Assembly (NCBI GenBank): GCA_002434335.1
Contig: DJJW01000074.1
Location: 12,582 to 19,946, forward strand
DNA length: 7,365 nucleotides
Direction of reading: 5' to 3'
Source: Lachnoclostridium sp. UBA6558
Lineage (GTDB): Bacteria > Bacillota > Clostridia > Lachnospirales > Lachnospiraceae
Part shown: piece after piece, positions 6,024 to 7,365 of the stretch
Layout: every line of letters starts with the position of its first letter
How positions within the stretch are numbered: position 1 is the stretch's first letter
The notes under the pieces: generated by a model
Told to the model about the DNA's origin: nothing
The model's database searches: none
What the model saw: the letters and a program-made list of their open reading frames with translations, nothing else
Made by a program: the position numbers and the translations under genes

Positions 6024-7340
6024 ATGGGCAAAAAATCATTTTTGGGCGGAATCCATCCCTATGACGGCAAAGCTTTCACAATGGATAAACCCATAACAGT
6101 TCTGGCAACCAAAGGGGAGTTGGTGTTTCCCATGGCACAGCATATAGGAGCCCCGGCTAAACCGATAGTGGCTAAAGGGGATAAAGTGCTGGTTGGACAG
6201 ATTTTAGCGGAAGCTCCAGGATTTGTTTCGGCTAATGTAATCAGCTCGGTTTCAGGTACTGTAAAAGCCATTGAAAAGAGATTAACTTCCGCTGGAAGAT
6301 TTGATGAAGCTGTTATTGTAGAGGATGATCATACATATACATCTGTCGAAAATTTTGGTGTGGAACAGGATTATGGAAAGCTCTCAAAGGAAGCTATCAG
6401 AAACCAGATTAAGGCAGCAGGAATAGTCGGTTTGGGAGGAGCAGGTTTTCCGACACATGTAAAATTAAGCGCAGAGGAAGCTAAAATTGATTATCTGATA
6501 GTAAACGGTGCGGAATGTGAGCCTTATCTGACCTCAGACTACCGTCTGATGTTAGAGGAACCGGAAAAAATAATCAAAGGGCTACAAATACTTCTGAAAT
6601 TATATGAAAAGGCGCAAGGTATTATAGCCATTGAAGACAACAAACCGGAGGCTATCAGAATATTAACGGAGCTGGCTGCGAAGGAAAGTAATATAGAGGT
6701 CAGGAGTTTGGCCACAAAATATCCGCAGGGCGGTGAACGTCATTTAATTTACTCCGTAACAGGAAGAAAATTGAATTCAAAAAAGCTTCCAGCTGATGTA
6801 GGTTGTATCGTAGATAATGTATATACCATAATATCTGTATATAATGCTGTTGCAATGCAGATTCCCCTTATTGAAAAGATAATAACCGTATCCGGAGATG
6901 CAGTGAATGTCCCTGTGAATCTTAGAGTCAGAACAGGAACCAGTTATGTGGAGGTTCTGGAAGCAGCAGGCGGCTTCAGGGCCCAACCGGAAAAGGTTAT
7001 TCTGGGAGGACCTATGATGGGTGTTCCGCTCTTTAATCTTAATATACCGGTTACAAAAACAACTTCCTCTTTGCTTGGATTTTTAAAAGATGAGGCAGCA
7101 GTGGAGGAATCTGCCTGCATTCGTTGCGGTCGTTGTATTACCAAATGTCCCTTGCAGCTGATGCCTTATAAAATAGCAGAAGCTGCTATGCGTTCAGAGG
7201 AAGAGGAATTTGTTAAGTATAACGGATTGGAGTGTTGTGCCTGCGGTTGCTGTTCCTATATATGTCCAGCAAGAAGAGGACTGACCCATGCAATTATACA
7301 GACGAAAAAGGAAGTACTGGATAAACGCAAGAGAGCTTAA
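6024..7340 (+). CDS. rnfC: Rnf complex subunit C (ion-translocating ferredoxin:NAD+ oxidoreductase)
   Basis: RnfC is the peripheral cytoplasmic subunit of the membrane Rnf complex, carrying FMN and 4Fe-4S clusters at the NAD(H) end of electron flow from reduced ferredoxin. The 438 residues match the compact clostridial form, without the long C-terminal repeats of proteobacterial homologues. In order: the RnfC N-terminal domain (GGIHPYDGK, about 8-16, through about 110); the flavin/NAD Complex I 51-kDa-like domain with GLGGAGFPTHVKL (136-148), NGAECEPYLTSDYRL (161-175) and PQGGERHLIY (234-243); an SLBB-like region about 285-335; then two 4Fe-4S motifs at Cys365/368/371/375 and Cys404/407/410/414. 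Extra cysteines are at 405 and 409. ATG 6024 has AGAGGG (6009-6014) 9 bases upstream. It is first in its operon, as in the usual rnfCDGEAB order. Confidence 0.97.
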   Translation: MGKKSFLGGIHPYDGKAFTMDKPITVLATKGELVFPMAQHIGAPAKPIVAKGDKVLVGQILAEAPGFVSANVISSVSGTVKAIEKRLTSAGRFDEAVIVEDDHTYTSVENFGVEQDYGKLSKEAIRNQIKAAGIVGLGGAGFPTHVKLSAEEAKIDYLIVNGAECEPYLTSDYRLMLEEPEKIIKGLQILLKLYEKAQGIIAIEDNKPEAIRILTELAAKESNIEVRSLATKYPQGGERHLIYSVTGRKLNSKKLPADVGCIVDNVYTIISVYNAVAMQIPLIEKIITVSGDAVNVPVNLRVRTGTSYVEVLEAAGGFRAQPEKVILGGPMMGVPLFNLNIPVTKTTSSLLGFLKDEAAVEESACIRCGRCITKCPLQLMPYKIAEAAMRSEEEEFVKYNGLECCACGCCSYICPARRGLTHAIIQTKKEVLDKRKRA

Positions 7341-7355
7341 GTTTAGGAGCTCAGA

Positions 7356-7365
7356 GTGAAAGAAA
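7356..7365 (+). CDS. Probable start of rnfD, cut by window edge
   Basis: A GTG at 7356 follows TAGGAG (7344-7349) with a 6-base spacer, 15 bases after the rnfC stop. Only three codons (Met-Lys-Glu) plus one base are visible, so identity rests on operon order alone: rnfD, an integral membrane flavoprotein subunit, normally follows rnfC. Confidence 0.5.

Overview
The window is a slice of a low-GC Gram-positive anaerobe, most likely a clostridium and perhaps a member of Lachnospiraceae. I base this on the AT-rich intergenic DNA, the strong AGGAG-type ribosome binding sites, the V-type ATPase gene order and the Rnf complex. The family-level placement is an inference; no rRNA or other marker gene is present.

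Bases 1-5522 hold the distal part of a V/A-type (rotary) ATPase operon on the + strand, in the order E (5' end cut off by the window edge), C, F, A, B, D. The genes are tightly packed: they overlap or lie up to 23 bases apart, and most have a clear Shine-Dalgarno sequence. The A and B subunits form the catalytic head and carry the expected key residues: Lys238, Glu261 and Arg262 in A, and the arginine finger Arg350 in B. D and F form the central shaft, C links the shaft to the membrane ring, and E is a peripheral stalk subunit. The membrane subunits (I and K) and the small G/H stalk subunit are expected upstream, outside the window. A strong rho-independent terminator (5529-5575) closes the operon right after D.

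Bases 5576-6023 are a non-coding, very AT-rich stretch of 448 bases that holds the control region of the next operon. I see two candidate promoters. P1 has a 17-base spacer largely filled by an 18-base palindrome-like site matching 12 of 14 defined positions of the Rex (NADH/NAD+ sensing repressor) operator. P2 has a perfect extended -10 element and is followed at once by an inverted repeat, part of which also resembles a Rex site.

Bases 6024-7340 encode RnfC, the peripheral NADH-side subunit of the Rnf ferredoxin:NAD+ oxidoreductase, complete with two 4Fe-4S motifs. A ribosome binding site and GTG codon at the right edge mark the probable start of the next rnf gene (usually rnfD).

Together these genes point to ion-coupled energy conservation: Rnf uses reduced ferredoxin to build an H+ or Na+ gradient, and the rotary ATPase interconverts that gradient with ATP. 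The coupling ion cannot be decided here, because the ion-binding subunits of both machines lie outside the window. All the enzymes are known families. The least routine part of the window is the control region before rnfC.
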